The notes: a model not told the origin generated them from the letters alone. DNA of 64,000 bases from JALZAI01 sp038212215 (GCA_038212215.1 JBBQUT010000013.1:1-64000); one strand, 5' to 3'; positions 8,400-19,553 are shown, numbered from the stretch's first letter. Made by a program: numbers and translations.

Positions 8400-9023
8400 A
8401 TGGATAGTGCCGTGGGCCAGATGGAAATCGTCGTTCGCGGGCGCAACGTCGTCGTTCCCGATCATTACCGCGTGCATGTGTCGGAAAAGCTGGCAAAGGT
8501 CGAGCGGTACGACCAGAAGATCATCAGGGCGGACGTCGAACTCCAGCACGAGCGAAATCCACGCCAGAACGGCATCTGCCAGCACGTCGAGATCACCTGT
8601 CGCACGCGCGGCCCGGTCGTGCGCACCGAGGCCTCCGCAGAGGATTTCTACAAGGCGCTCGACATCGCCGCCGAACGCCTCGAGCGCCGGCTGCGGCAGG
8701 CAGCCGACCGCCGGCGCGTGCACCACGGGCGCCGCACCCCCGAGTCCCTCACCGAAGCCGCCGCCGCTCAGGAGGCCGCCCTGGCGATCGACCGGGTCGT
8801 CGAGGACCAACCCGACGACGAGCCCGCCACCGATGGACCGGGCCGCATCGTGCGCGAGAAGGAACACACCGCCAAGCCGATGAACGTCGATGATGCCCTG
8901 TTTGAGATGGAACTCGTCGGGCACGACTTCTACCTGTTCAGCGACTCCACAACCGGTCGAGCCAGCGTCGTCTACCGGCGCCACGCCTACGACTACGGGT
9001 TGATCCGGCTGGCCGAGAGCTGA
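8400..9023 (+). CDS. hpf: Ribosome hibernation promoting factor, long form
   Basis: This 207-aa protein is the long HPF type. An N-terminal ribosome-binding S30AE domain (about 8-105, starting MEIVVRGRNVVVPDHYRVHVSEKL) is joined by an acidic linker to the C-terminal dimerisation domain (about 150-204, with KPMNVDDALFEMELVGHDFYLF and VVYRRHAYDYGLIRL). Long HPF dimerises 70S ribosomes into 100S particles in stationary phase or hypoxia. The position between comF and secA is the usual actinobacterial order. Confidence 0.96.
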   Translation: MDSAVGQMEIVVRGRNVVVPDHYRVHVSEKLAKVERYDQKIIRADVELQHERNPRQNGICQHVEITCRTRGPVVRTEASAEDFYKALDIAAERLERRLRQAADRRRVHHGRRTPESLTEAAAAQEAALAIDRVVEDQPDDEPATDGPGRIVREKEHTAKPMNVDDALFEMELVGHDFYLFSDSTTGRASVVYRRHAYDYGLIRLAES

Positions 9024-9087
9024 GGCAGATCGCCTCCGCCCCGGCACGTGAGCCGCGCAATCTTGTCGGGACCGTAGGATTGGCGCC

Positions 9088-11931
<2,844 letters not shown>

Positions 11932-11950
11932 TCCTCGGCGCGCGGGTAGC

Positions 11951-12502
11951 TCAGCCGAGCACCAGGCGCGTGCAACACCAGCGCCCGTGCCGGACTTCCA
12001 GGCGCATCGCTACTGCCCGCACCCGCCTGCCCGTGCCCACTGTGGCGCTCAGCTCGGCGACTCCGTCTGCCGGCTCGCTGACCCGCATGGACCGGACGAG
12101 TGCGCCGCCCAACCAGTGCGGGCAGCCGACGCGAGCCGCCTTGTCGAAGTCCGCGCTCAGCCCGGACCGGACGCCCGGACTGAGCAGCGCCGCGACCTGA
12201 TGTAGCGGCCGCTTGCCGGCGGCGGACTCGACGATCCCGATCAGCAACCGGCGCGCCCACGTCGCCGGATCGGGCTGGACCGCACGCAGCGGGGTGAGCT
12301 GGCGCTGGTGTGTTCGCAGCGCGGCAGTGCGATGCCACTCGAGGGGCAGCGCGCGGTCGTGCGGGCCAGCGGTGGCCGCCAGTGCGAGTTCGTCGTCGAA
12401 CGGCGGCTCACGGTGCGGCGCGGGCCGCAGGCTCGGCCCAGTCGAGCCCGCGCTGACGAACGGCAGGGACGGCGCTTCGAGGTCGGCGAGTGCAGCGGTC
12501 AC
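11951..12502 (-). CDS. Rv3235-family protein (DUF6459-like)
   Basis: This 183-aa protein resembles the actinobacterial family named after Rv3235. It has a Pro/Ala-rich N-terminus and a C-terminal alpha+beta domain beginning WARRLLIGIVESAAGKRPLHQVAALLSPGV and ending RWCCTRLVLG. The molecular function of this family is unknown. I choose GTG 12502 because it overlaps the stop of the upstream LysM gene as GTGA, giving translational coupling. It converges on secA with about 19 bp between. Much longer readings of the same frame run antisense into the LysM gene and are rejected. Confidence 0.78.
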   Translation of the reverse strand: MTAALADLEAPSLPFVSAGSTGPSLRPAPHREPPFDDELALAATAGPHDRALPLEWHRTAALRTHQRQLTPLRAVQPDPATWARRLLIGIVESAAGKRPLHQVAALLSPGVRSGLSADFDKAARVGCPHWLGGALVRSMRVSEPADGVAELSATVGTGRRVRAVAMRLEVRHGRWCCTRLVLG

Positions 12503-13272
12503 GGCCGGCCCCCCTCTGTGCTGGAGTGCGTCCGCGCACCGGTCGGGGTCTGCAGGATCTCTCCGGGGCGTAGGTAGGCGGGGTCGGCGCCAATGATCGA
12601 GCGGTTGCGGTCGTACCAATGCGGCCACGCGCGTGCGGTGCGGGCGGCGCGCGCGCCCGGATGCGTGGCAGGCAGGTGCGTGGCAGGCAGGTGCGCGGCG
12701 GCGATCGACCAGAGTGAGTCGCCCGCTAGGACCCGCACTGCAGTCGCCGCGGGGACGTGCGGCCGATGTCGCGGGTGCGCATCTGGCGTTCTCGGCCACA
12801 CGGGGGCGGGCACCGAAGCGTCGCTGGGCCAGACGGGTGCCGGAGTGCCGGCTGTCGATAGGCCGGAATTGGCGGCCTCGACAACAGCGCCGAGCACGGG
12901 CGGCGCGGCGGCGGGGGGTGCCGCCGCGCCGGCCGCAGCCGGCGCAAGAGCGATGCCGACGCCGGCTGCGCCCGCGATCGCTCGGCGCACCGCGGCAGGC
13001 AGCACCTGTCGGGCGAGGTGGTGTGCATAGCTGCCGAACCGCCCGGGCAAAACGGTCGCGCCGGTGGCGAGCAGGCCGAGCGCGAGCCACGCCGCGGTAA
13101 GCCAGAGCGCGGCGCCGGCGAGTTCAGCCGAGGCTGCATCGACGCCGACCCGTGCGATCCACCCCTGCGGATCGGCGCCTGCCGCTATCAACCGGGCAGG
13201 GCTCGGTGCCCCGAACGCCAACACCACGGCGTCGACAACGCTGAGCGATGCAAATCGAATGATCGAGTTCAC
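12499..13272 (-). CDS. LysM-like domain membrane protein
   Basis: This 257-aa protein has two hydrophobic segments (about 50-75 and 98-125), a Pro/Ala-rich linker, and a C-terminal LysM-like domain. The LysM part starts VRVLAGDSLWSIAAAHL and ends WYDRNRSIIGADPAYLRPGEILQTP. LysM domains bind peptidoglycan glycans, so wall attachment of a membrane protein is likely. Inside the domain a 15-bp duplication (12665-12694) encodes LPATHLPATH, lengthening the loop between the two helices. The GTG start at 13272 faces the gene at 13346 over a 73-bp AT-richer gap that probably holds both promoters. Confidence 0.8.
   Translation of the reverse strand: MNSIIRFASLSVVDAVVLAFGAPSPARLIAAGADPQGWIARVGVDAASAELAGAALWLTAAWLALGLLATGATVLPGRFGSYAHHLARQVLPAAVRRAIAGAAGVGIALAPAAAGAAAPPAAAPPVLGAVVEAANSGLSTAGTPAPVWPSDASVPAPVWPRTPDAHPRHRPHVPAATAVRVLAGDSLWSIAAAHLPATHLPATHPGARAARTARAWPHWYDRNRSIIGADPAYLRPGEILQTPTGARTHSSTEGGRP
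12665..12694. repeat. 15-bp tandem duplication inside the LysM gene
   Basis: Two identical 15-bp units lie at 12665-12679 and 12680-12694 and give the in-frame peptide repeat LPATHLPATH. Perfect identity suggests a recent slippage event that kept the reading frame. Confidence 0.9.
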
Positions 13273-13345
13273 GGCCGTAATCCTTCGTTTGATTGTGTTT
13301 ACCTATGAACGCATCTACTTGCTCGTGCTGTCAAGAGGTGCTTGC

Positions 13346-13909
13346 ATGTGTGCCATGCGTTGGGACGATCTGTTCGCCGACCTCGATGCGCAGGCCGTCG
13401 CGCTGGAGGTAGCCGAACGCGCGGGGGAGATCGCCGAGCGCACCCGCATCGAGGTCGGCGCCCTCGGCCTCGGCGAGCGCCTGCGGGTGGCGATCGGCAC
13501 CTCGGTTCGGGTGCGAGTGCCCGGGGAGCTGACCGTGGCCGGGTTGCTGATTCGCACCGGCCCGGACTGGCTGCTGCTGGACGAGGGGGGCGGTCGGGAG
13601 GCGCTGGTGGCCCTCGCAGCCGTGCTGAGCGTCGGCGGGCTGACACGCGGGGCGGCCGTGCCAGGTAGCGAAGGTGCAGTGCTTGCCCGCTTCACACTGC
13701 GGCACGCGCTGCGCGGTATCGCCCGCGACCGTTCAGCCGTGCGCCTGAATCTGCGCGATCGCAGCGTGCTCGATGCCACCCTCGACCGGGTGGGCGCCGA
13801 CTACGTCGATGCCGCATTGCACGCGCCGGGGGAGGCGCGCCGCCGCGGCGATGTCCGCGAGGTGCAGCTGGTCGCGGTGGCGGCGATCAGCGTCGTCCGA
13901 CGCGGATAG
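13346..13909 (+). CDS. Conserved hypothetical protein with a possible Sm-like barrel
   Basis: This 187-aa protein is not recognised. ATG 13346 is preceded by AGAGGTG at 13333-13339, a good ribosome-binding site. The middle (about residues 45-100) alternates short strands and glycines (VRVRVPGELTVAGLLIRTGPDWLLL, then EALVALAAVLSVGGL), a pattern resembling an SH3/Sm-like small barrel (inference from pattern only). The C-terminal half is Arg-rich and could bind nucleic acid. Databases may label such proteins as transcriptional regulators, but no helix-turn-helix is visible. It is divergent from the LysM/Rv3235-family pair. Confidence 0.7.
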   Translation: MCAMRWDDLFADLDAQAVALEVAERAGEIAERTRIEVGALGLGERLRVAIGTSVRVRVPGELTVAGLLIRTGPDWLLLDEGGGREALVALAAVLSVGGLTRGAAVPGSEGAVLARFTLRHALRGIARDRSAVRLNLRDRSVLDATLDRVGADYVDAALHAPGEARRRGDVREVQLVAVAAISVVRRG

Positions 13910-13954
13910 TCGCCCGCCAGCCGAGATCACACGGGCGTGGGCCGCAAACTGTGC

Positions 13955-14197
13955 CTATTCGGCCTCGACCCCAGGCTCTGCCTCGGCGAACGGATGGGTA
14001 TCAACGAACTGCTTGGTCTGGTCGTACATGCGAGAGATGAAGCCTTCGAGCTTGTCGCGCTCGACGCGCCACTGGCCACGGCCGCCGATCTTGATGGCCT
14101 CGAGGTCGCCGTTGCGGACCAGGGCGTAGGTCTGCGACGCCGAGATATTGAGGATGTCGGCGACGTCGGCAAGGGTGAGGAACCGGTCGGATGCCAT
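13955..14197 (-). CDS. BldC/excisionase-like helix-turn-helix protein
   Basis: This 80-aa protein is a single MerR-type winged HTH of the BldC/excisionase (HTH_17) class. The core is FLTLADVADILNISASQTYALVRNGDLEAIKIGGRGQWRVERDKLEGFI. ATG 14197 matches the family start (MASDRFLTLADV). A GTG six codons upstream (14215) is possible but less likely. It is probably a small DNA-binding regulator. It is divergent from the SAF-domain gene at 14297, with a roughly 100-bp shared promoter region. Confidence 0.88.
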   Translation of the reverse strand: MASDRFLTLADVADILNISASQTYALVRNGDLEAIKIGGRGQWRVERDKLEGFISRMYDQTKQFVDTHPFAEAEPGVEAE

Positions 14198-14296
14198 GGT
14201 CGCCCAGTGTGACACCAGCCGCGGGCGAAGGAGACATCATCCACAGGTGCCTCGTCCGAGTCGCCATGCGCAGCCTCGAACGCGCAGGATGGGCGC

Positions 14297-14983
14297 GTGA
14301 ACTTTCCGTCGCCGACGCCTCGGCGTGTGACCAAGCCGAGCTGGCTCGACCTCCGGCTGGTTCTCGGCGTCGTTCTGGTCATCGGGTCGGTCCTGCTCGG
14401 GGCGAAACTGCTCGCGGGCGCCCGGCACACCGACAAACAGCTGGCGACCACCCGCAGCCTCGCCGCGGGCACGACGCTGCGCGCCGAGGACGTCGTGCTC
14501 GTCGATGCGCAGCTGCCCGGTGCGGAGCGCGTCGTCTATCTCGGCACAGCCTCCGCCGCCATCGGCAAGGTCCTCAGCCGCGCGCTGGCCAATGGTGAGC
14601 TGGTCCCTGCTGCGGCGCTCGGCATCGCGCACGCCCGCACGACGGTGAATGTTCCATTCGCTGCAGATGCCGCCCCGCGGTTGAGCCGCGGCCAACGCAT
14701 CGTTGTATGGCTCTCGTCGCCGACGTGCCCGTCGGTCGTCCTGCTCGCGGACGTGACCGTCCAGGACGCGCGCTCCGGCGGAAGCGGGACGTTCTCCTCC
14801 GGTGGCACCGGCCAGCAGGTCGTCCTCACCATCGACGCCGCGCTCGCCGACCGCGTGGTCGGCGCGCTAGCCATGCATGACGCCACGATCCGGGCTGGGG
14901 TGCTGACCGGAGCAGCCGCTGCGGGGGCTCCAGCGCAGTTGCCCGCGCTGCAGCGCTGCGCTGCGCCGTCGTCGTCACCGTGA
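14297..14983 (+). CDS. SAF-domain membrane protein (CpaB-like)
   Basis: This 228-aa protein has one TM segment near the N-terminus (about residues 18-40, LRLVLGVVLVIGSVLLGAKLL) followed by an SAF domain (about 50-115) with TRSLAAGTTLRAEDVVLVDAQLP. A C-terminal extracellular domain follows. This resembles Flp/Tad pilus protein CpaB and actinobacterial SAF proteins. No other Tad genes are nearby except the CpaE-like ATPase immediately downstream. GTG start. Confidence 0.8.
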   Translation: MNFPSPTPRRVTKPSWLDLRLVLGVVLVIGSVLLGAKLLAGARHTDKQLATTRSLAAGTTLRAEDVVLVDAQLPGAERVVYLGTASAAIGKVLSRALANGELVPAAALGIAHARTTVNVPFAADAAPRLSRGQRIVVWLSSPTCPSVVLLADVTVQDARSGGSGTFSSGGTGQQVVLTIDAALADRVVGALAMHDATIRAGVLTGAAAAGAPAQLPALQRCAAPSSSP

Positions 14984-15032
14984 TCGGCCACAGCGTCGCC
15001 GTCGTCAGCGCGCCGCGCAGCGTCGTAAGCCC

Positions 15033-16331
15033 ATGAAGCTTGCGGTTCTCATTGCCGCGGGCGGCGCAGGCTGGGAGGCCGCGTTGCTGGCGGGTCTCGA
15101 GCGCGGGTCCTCCGGCATCACCATCGCGCGCCGGTGCGTGGATGTGGTGGATCTGCTCGCGGTCGCCGCCAGCGGCCAGGGCCGGGCTGCGCTTGTCGCC
15201 GCATCGCTGCGGCGCCTGGATGCCGACGCGGTGGACCGGCTGGTCGCAGCCGAGGTAGTGCCGGTCGGCGTCGTGCCGCGCGGGGATACAGCGACCGAGG
15301 ACAGGCTGCATGCGCTCGGCATCGAGCATCTGGTGCCCGACGACGCGGCCCCTGAGGTCGTCGCCGCGGTGCTGATCGAGGCGGTCCGGGCCAGCGAACT
15401 CGCCGAGGCCGGCGTACGCACCACTCGCGCCTTCGGCGACCCGTCGACGTCGATGCCGGTCCCGCCTGGTGCAGGACGACCCGCGTCCGCCGCGGAGCTG
15501 CCGTCGCGGCACGGCTCAGTCGTTGCCGTGTGGGGACCGACAGGTGCGCCGGGACGCACCGTCGTGGCGATCACGCTCGCCGACGAGATCGCGCGGTTGG
15601 GTGCCGCGAGCCTGCTCGTCGACGCAGACGTGTACGGCGGGACTGTCGCCGCCGAACTGGGCCTGCTCGACGAATCGCCGGGCCTGGCGGCGGCGTGCCG
15701 GCAAGCTTCCGCGAGTCGCCTGGACGCTGCTGGACTCGCCCGCCTCTCCTGGCAGCTCAACCCGACGCTACGAGTGCTTACCGGCGTGCCGATCGCCGCG
15801 CGATGGCCGGAGCTGCGGCCGCCCGCCGTCGCCTCAGTGCTCGCCGCGGCCCGCGCACTGGCCGACGTCACCGTGGTCGACTGCGGATTCTGTTTGGAGA
15901 GCGACGAAGAACTTTCCTTCGACACGCTGGCGCCACGGCGCAACGGCGCCACGCTGGCCGTTCTCGACGATGCGGACCTCATCGTCGTGGTCGGCGCCGC
16001 CGATCCGATCGGCATGCAGCGCCTCGTCCGCGGGCTGGCGGACCTGCGTGACGCCGAGGTCAGGGCGCCGCTGTGGGTGGTGCTGAACAAGGTGCGCCGT
16101 GGTGTGGTGCCGGGCAATCCGGAGGCGGAACTGACGGGCGCGCTGGAGCAGTTCACCGGTCGCTCGGCGGCCGCGTTGCTGCCTTATGACCGTGCGGGGC
16201 TCGACGCCGCGCTGGCGACCGGCCGCACCTTGGGTGAGGAGCGCCCGGCCAGTCCGCTGCGCAAAGTTGTGCAGGGCCTGGCCGCGACGCTGTCCGGTCG
16301 GCCGGTTTCGGCGCGCCGGGCTCGGCGCTGA
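15033..16331 (+). CDS. CpaE/ParA-like ATPase with altered Walker A
   Basis: This 432-aa protein has a receiver-like N-terminal region (about 1-125) and a MinD/ParA-type ATPase domain (about 162-420). The P-loop region reads VVAVWGPTGAPGRTVVA (about 164-180). The usual lysines of KGGxGKT are absent, with Arg at the GKT position. SLLVDADVYGGTVAAELGL fits the ParA switch and Walker A' region. Other conserved parts (VTVVDCGF, WVVLNKVRRG) are present. It may bind nucleotide weakly or act as a scaffold. It lies 50 bp after the SAF-domain gene, as cpaB and cpaE do in Tad clusters. Confidence 0.82.
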   Translation: MKLAVLIAAGGAGWEAALLAGLERGSSGITIARRCVDVVDLLAVAASGQGRAALVAASLRRLDADAVDRLVAAEVVPVGVVPRGDTATEDRLHALGIEHLVPDDAAPEVVAAVLIEAVRASELAEAGVRTTRAFGDPSTSMPVPPGAGRPASAAELPSRHGSVVAVWGPTGAPGRTVVAITLADEIARLGAASLLVDADVYGGTVAAELGLLDESPGLAAACRQASASRLDAAGLARLSWQLNPTLRVLTGVPIAARWPELRPPAVASVLAAARALADVTVVDCGFCLESDEELSFDTLAPRRNGATLAVLDDADLIVVVGAADPIGMQRLVRGLADLRDAEVRAPLWVVLNKVRRGVVPGNPEAELTGALEQFTGRSAAALLPYDRAGLDAALATGRTLGEERPASPLRKVVQGLAATLSGRPVSARRARR

Positions 16332-16351
16332 TGCAAGCGAGTGGCGCTCGT

Positions 16352-16379
16352 CTGGGATAGTTGGGATGTCGTATCCCAG
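16352..16379. promoter_or_regulatory. 8-bp inverted repeat overlapping the WS/DGAT ribosome-binding site
   Basis: CTGGGATA at 16352-16359 and TATCCCAG at 16372-16379 form a perfect 8-bp inverted repeat with a 12-nt spacer. The right arm runs directly into the SD sequence AGGGAG (16378-16383) of the gene starting at 16393. It could be an operator for a dimeric repressor or an RNA hairpin hiding the SD. Confidence 0.6.
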
Positions 16380-16392
16380 GGAGTCCAACCCA

Positions 16393-17826
16393 ATGAGCGA
16401 ACGTGTGTCCTCGGCCGATGTTGCGTTCTTCCATCTCGAGAAGCGCAGCACTCCCCAGCATGTCGGTGGGCTCGCCGTGTTCGAACCACCGCCCGGGGGG
16501 TTTGACTACGACCGCCTGCTGGGTTTGCTAGAGGAGCGCATCTCGCTCGTTCCGAGGTTTCGCCAGAAATTGCGCAACGTCCCGTTCGGCATTGCCAAGC
16601 CGGTCTGGGCGGACGACCCGAGTTTTGATATCACCTACCACGTCCGCCGCTCGGCGCTGCCGCAACCTGGTACGCACGACGGGCTGCTCGAATTCTGCGC
16701 CCGCATTCAGGCCCGCCTGCTCGACCGGAGCCGGCCGCTCTGGGAGATGTATCTCGTCGAGGGACTGCGCGGGGGATACGTCGCGGTCGTGACCAAGACG
16801 CATCCGTCCATGGTGGACGGCGCCGGCGCTATCGACATCGGCCAGGTGCTGCTCGACGCGTCACCCGAACCACGACGTACCGTCGGGCCGCTCTGGATGC
16901 CGGAACCCGAGCCCAGCGGCGCGCGCCTGGTCGGTGACGCGCTGCTGCGGGCGGCCCGGCGGCCACTGACGCTTGCCGACGCAGTCGGGCTCTCCTCAAC
17001 TGACCTGGGTGCGAATGCAGCCCGTATGTTCGCCGCCGCCGAGACGGTCGCGGGTGTCGTCACCGGCGCGGTGCGTGGCACGAACCCGGCCCAACTGGTT
17101 GCGGGACCCGGCGAGCACCGACGGCTAGCCACCGCGCAGGCCGACCTGGCGGATTTCCGCCGCGTGCGCTTGGGTCTGGGCGGAACGGTGCATGACGCGG
17201 TCCTGGCCACGGTGACCGGTGCGCTGCGCAGCTGGATGCTTTCGCGCGGGCAGCGGTTGCATCGCTCGTCCAGCGTGCGGGCCCTCGTCCCGGTGAGTGT
17301 GCAGACCGCTCGAATCGGCAACGAAGTGGTCGGCATGGTGGTCGATCTGCCGGTGGGTGACCCCGAGCCGGTGAGCGCCCATGCGCGCATCGCTGCCTCG
17401 ATGGCCGCCCAGGTCGCGCGGCGGCGGCCGATCGGCGCCGATGTCCTGATCGCCTCGAGCGGGTTCGCCCCGCCCACGCTGCATTCGTTGGGCGCGCGCG
17501 CCGCCAACTCCCTGACCCGGCGCACCTATGCCCTGGCAGTCACCAACGTGCCCGGCCCGCAGCACCCGATGTACGCGGCTGGAGCCCGGATGAGGCAGAT
17601 GTTCCCGTTCCTGCCGCTGAGCAAGGGGCAGGCGCTGTCGATCGCCACCACGTCCTACGACGGGGCGGTGTTCTTCGGTATTACCGGCGACCGCGATGCG
17701 ATGCCCGACGTTGCCGAGATCGGCGGGTACATCCGCACTGCGCTGGCCCAACTCGTCGAGCTTGGTGGTGGCTTCGAGCCGGCCGAGCCTGCGGCGCAGC
17801 GCGCTCGCCGGCGCGGACGCTCGTGA
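16393..17826 (+). CDS. WS/DGAT-family acyltransferase homologue with HPxxxDG motif
   Basis: This 477-aa protein is a wax ester synthase/diacylglycerol acyltransferase homologue. It has the N-terminal family start (SSADVAFFHLEKRSTPQHVGGLAVF), the PLWEMYLVEGL segment and the C-terminal VTNVPGPQHPMY block. The catalytic motif HHxxxDG reads HPSMVDG at residues 137-143: codons CAT CCG at 16801-16806. The second His, the catalytic base in this superfamily, is Pro. Asp142 and Gly143 remain. The start at 16393 has SD AGGGAG at 9-nt spacing. An in-frame ATG at 16366 lies in the inverted repeat. The protein may be inactive or work differently. Confidence 0.88.
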   Translation: MSERVSSADVAFFHLEKRSTPQHVGGLAVFEPPPGGFDYDRLLGLLEERISLVPRFRQKLRNVPFGIAKPVWADDPSFDITYHVRRSALPQPGTHDGLLEFCARIQARLLDRSRPLWEMYLVEGLRGGYVAVVTKTHPSMVDGAGAIDIGQVLLDASPEPRRTVGPLWMPEPEPSGARLVGDALLRAARRPLTLADAVGLSSTDLGANAARMFAAAETVAGVVTGAVRGTNPAQLVAGPGEHRRLATAQADLADFRRVRLGLGGTVHDAVLATVTGALRSWMLSRGQRLHRSSSVRALVPVSVQTARIGNEVVGMVVDLPVGDPEPVSAHARIAASMAAQVARRRPIGADVLIASSGFAPPTLHSLGARAANSLTRRTYALAVTNVPGPQHPMYAAGARMRQMFPFLPLSKGQALSIATTSYDGAVFFGITGDRDAMPDVAEIGGYIRTALAQLVELGGGFEPAEPAAQRARRRGRS

Positions 17827-17893
17827 GCGCCCTCCGCTTCGCTACGGCCGCCGAAGGCCATGCCCATTGCGCACTCGCTCGCGGAGCTCGCTC
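17827..17893. repeat. Degenerate copy of a dispersed Ser-Glu-Arg-type repeat
   Basis: The gap between the acyltransferase and patatin genes resembles, on the minus strand, the repeat at 55027-55168. The shared pattern is GAGCGAGC..., a central ATG-containing core, then GAAGCGGAGG. Identity is lower than between the other copies, so membership is tentative. Confidence 0.4.
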
Positions 17894-18985
17894 GTGACGC
17901 GGACCGCCAAGCCGCGCAGTGGCAGTTCCGCGGCTCCGCGCCGCGCGCTCGTGCTCGGCGGTGGCGGAGTGCTCGGTTTTGCTTGGATGCTCGGCGCGCT
18001 TGCCGCGCTGGAGCACGAGACCGGCTTCGACGCGCGCGACGTGGACGTGGCAATCGGGACGTCGGCAGGCTCGGTCGCGGCCGCGCTGCTGAGCTGCGGT
18101 CTGCCGGTTGAAGTGATCATCCGTCACCAGCAGGGCATCCCGGCCCCGGAAGATCCCCCGCTGAGCTTCGCGTACGACTCGGCAACCGGTGGCGCATTAC
18201 CGCCGCGCCCGGGCTGGCGGCCGGCCTCCCCAGGGCTCGTCGCGAGCGGTCTGCGGCACCCGCGCACGATCTCGGCTGCGGTCGCGCTGACCGGGCTGCT
18301 TCCGACCGGGCGAGGGTCATTGCAACCAGTACACGACCTGATCGCCGGCGTGTCGGCGTCTGCCGGTTTCGCGGCGTCGTGGCCGCAACGCCCGCGACCC
18401 TGGGTGGTCGCGGTGGACTACAGCACTGGGCGCAGGATCGCGTTCGGGCGCGATCGGCTCGGCGCGCATCCGGATGGCACTGCGCGTACGCCGCGCCGGG
18501 CCACACTCGCCGATGCTGTTCAAGCGTCTAGCTCGATCCCGGGTTGGTATCCGCCCACGGTCATCGACGGCGTGCCCTACGTCGACGGCGGTGCCGTGTC
18601 GAATGCGTCTGTCGACCTCCTGCGTCACACACCAATCGACGAAGCATTCGTTCTCGTTCCGATGGCCTCGCTCGAACCTGACCAACCGCGCACCGCACTG
18701 GCGAAAGTCGAACGCCGGATTCGGCGCGCCATTACCAAGCGGATCGTTGCTGACGTCGCGGTGCTGCGCTCCTCGGGCGTGCGCGTCTGCCTGGTCACAC
18801 CAGGCCCCGCCGATCTGCGAGCGATGGGAGCCAACTTGATGAACCCGGCGCGACGCACCGATGTGCTCGCCAGTGCTCGCGAGAGCGCCGGCCTACAGAT
18901 TCGTCGCCAGCTAGCCGCCGACCAAGGCTTGGGACGCCGCAGCGACCAGTTCAGCCGCACCGCGCCGCGCGCCGCGGCGCAGTGA
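17894..18985 (+). CDS. Patatin-like phospholipase
   Basis: This 363-aa protein is a patatin-family serine hydrolase. The oxyanion loop GGGGVLG (about 22-28), nucleophile elbow GTSAGS (Ser57) and catalytic Asp in YVDGGAVSN (about residue 230) give the complete Ser-Asp dyad. There is no signal peptide or clear TM, so it is probably cytosolic or membrane-associated. It cleaves acyl chains from lipids. GTG 17894 is chosen because the domain starts about 18 residues later. Its position after a WS/DGAT homologue suggests a link with acylglycerol or wax metabolism (inference). Confidence 0.88.
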   Translation: MTRTAKPRSGSSAAPRRALVLGGGGVLGFAWMLGALAALEHETGFDARDVDVAIGTSAGSVAAALLSCGLPVEVIIRHQQGIPAPEDPPLSFAYDSATGGALPPRPGWRPASPGLVASGLRHPRTISAAVALTGLLPTGRGSLQPVHDLIAGVSASAGFAASWPQRPRPWVVAVDYSTGRRIAFGRDRLGAHPDGTARTPRRATLADAVQASSSIPGWYPPTVIDGVPYVDGGAVSNASVDLLRHTPIDEAFVLVPMASLEPDQPRTALAKVERRIRRAITKRIVADVAVLRSSGVRVCLVTPGPADLRAMGANLMNPARRTDVLASARESAGLQIRRQLAADQGLGRRSDQFSRTAPRAAAQ

Positions 18986-18998
18986 CGGTATCGAAGTA

Positions 18999-19493
18999 GT
19001 GCGCGTCTACCTGCCCGCGACCTCCGTCCTACTGCGCGAGCTCGCGCTCGAGCAGCGGCTGGCCGGGCCGCTGACGGCGTTCGCAGTCACTCCGGGCCTA
19101 CGCGAGTGGTATCTGGACGACGACGAGGAAGCGCTTGAGTACGCGGCACTGCTCGAGGCGGCGCGAGCCTCGCTGCGGCTGCTCGATTCCGACCAGTCGG
19201 CGGCACGCCGGCGCGTGGTCATTGCGCTCGACAGTGCCGAGAAGTCCGTCACGGTTCGTGACGATCTGGACCGCGGAGTCGTACGCCTCGGGGCTGTCGA
19301 CTTGGCGCAGGTCGCGGCGGTGCACGTCGACGATGCCGAGGCCGAGCCGTTCGTTGAAGCCGCGGCGGCCGCCGTGATCGCCGCTGAACTTGGCGATCAG
19401 GCCTCGATGGACGCCACTGACGACGTGGAGGGCTTCGAGCTCTGCTGGTACGCGACTCAGGAGATCGACGCGGTTCTCGGCGTGCTCGGCTGA
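18999..19493 (+). CDS. DUF6912-like conserved protein
   Basis: This 164-aa acidic protein starts MRVYLPATSVLLRELALEQRLAGPLTAFAVTPGLREWY. I associate this with the actinobacterial DUF6912 family, of unknown function (family name recalled, not searched). The C-terminal half has AAVIAAELGDQASMDATDDVEGFELCWYATQEID. No catalytic motif is evident. It follows the patatin gene by 13 bp, so it is probably co-transcribed. Confidence 0.75.
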   Translation: MRVYLPATSVLLRELALEQRLAGPLTAFAVTPGLREWYLDDDEEALEYAALLEAARASLRLLDSDQSAARRRVVIALDSAEKSVTVRDDLDRGVVRLGAVDLAQVAAVHVDDAEAEPFVEAAAAAVIAAELGDQASMDATDDVEGFELCWYATQEIDAVLGVLG

Positions 19494-19553
19494 ACCCAGC
19501 CCGTGCGTACCGGGGTTGTTCGCTCGCGCGGACAAGGTGGCACCATCGAGTGC

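Noticed and set aside
16186..16392. 69-residue N-terminal extension of the WS/DGAT homologue
   Set aside because: It overlaps the CpaE-like gene. The family start and SD are at 16393.
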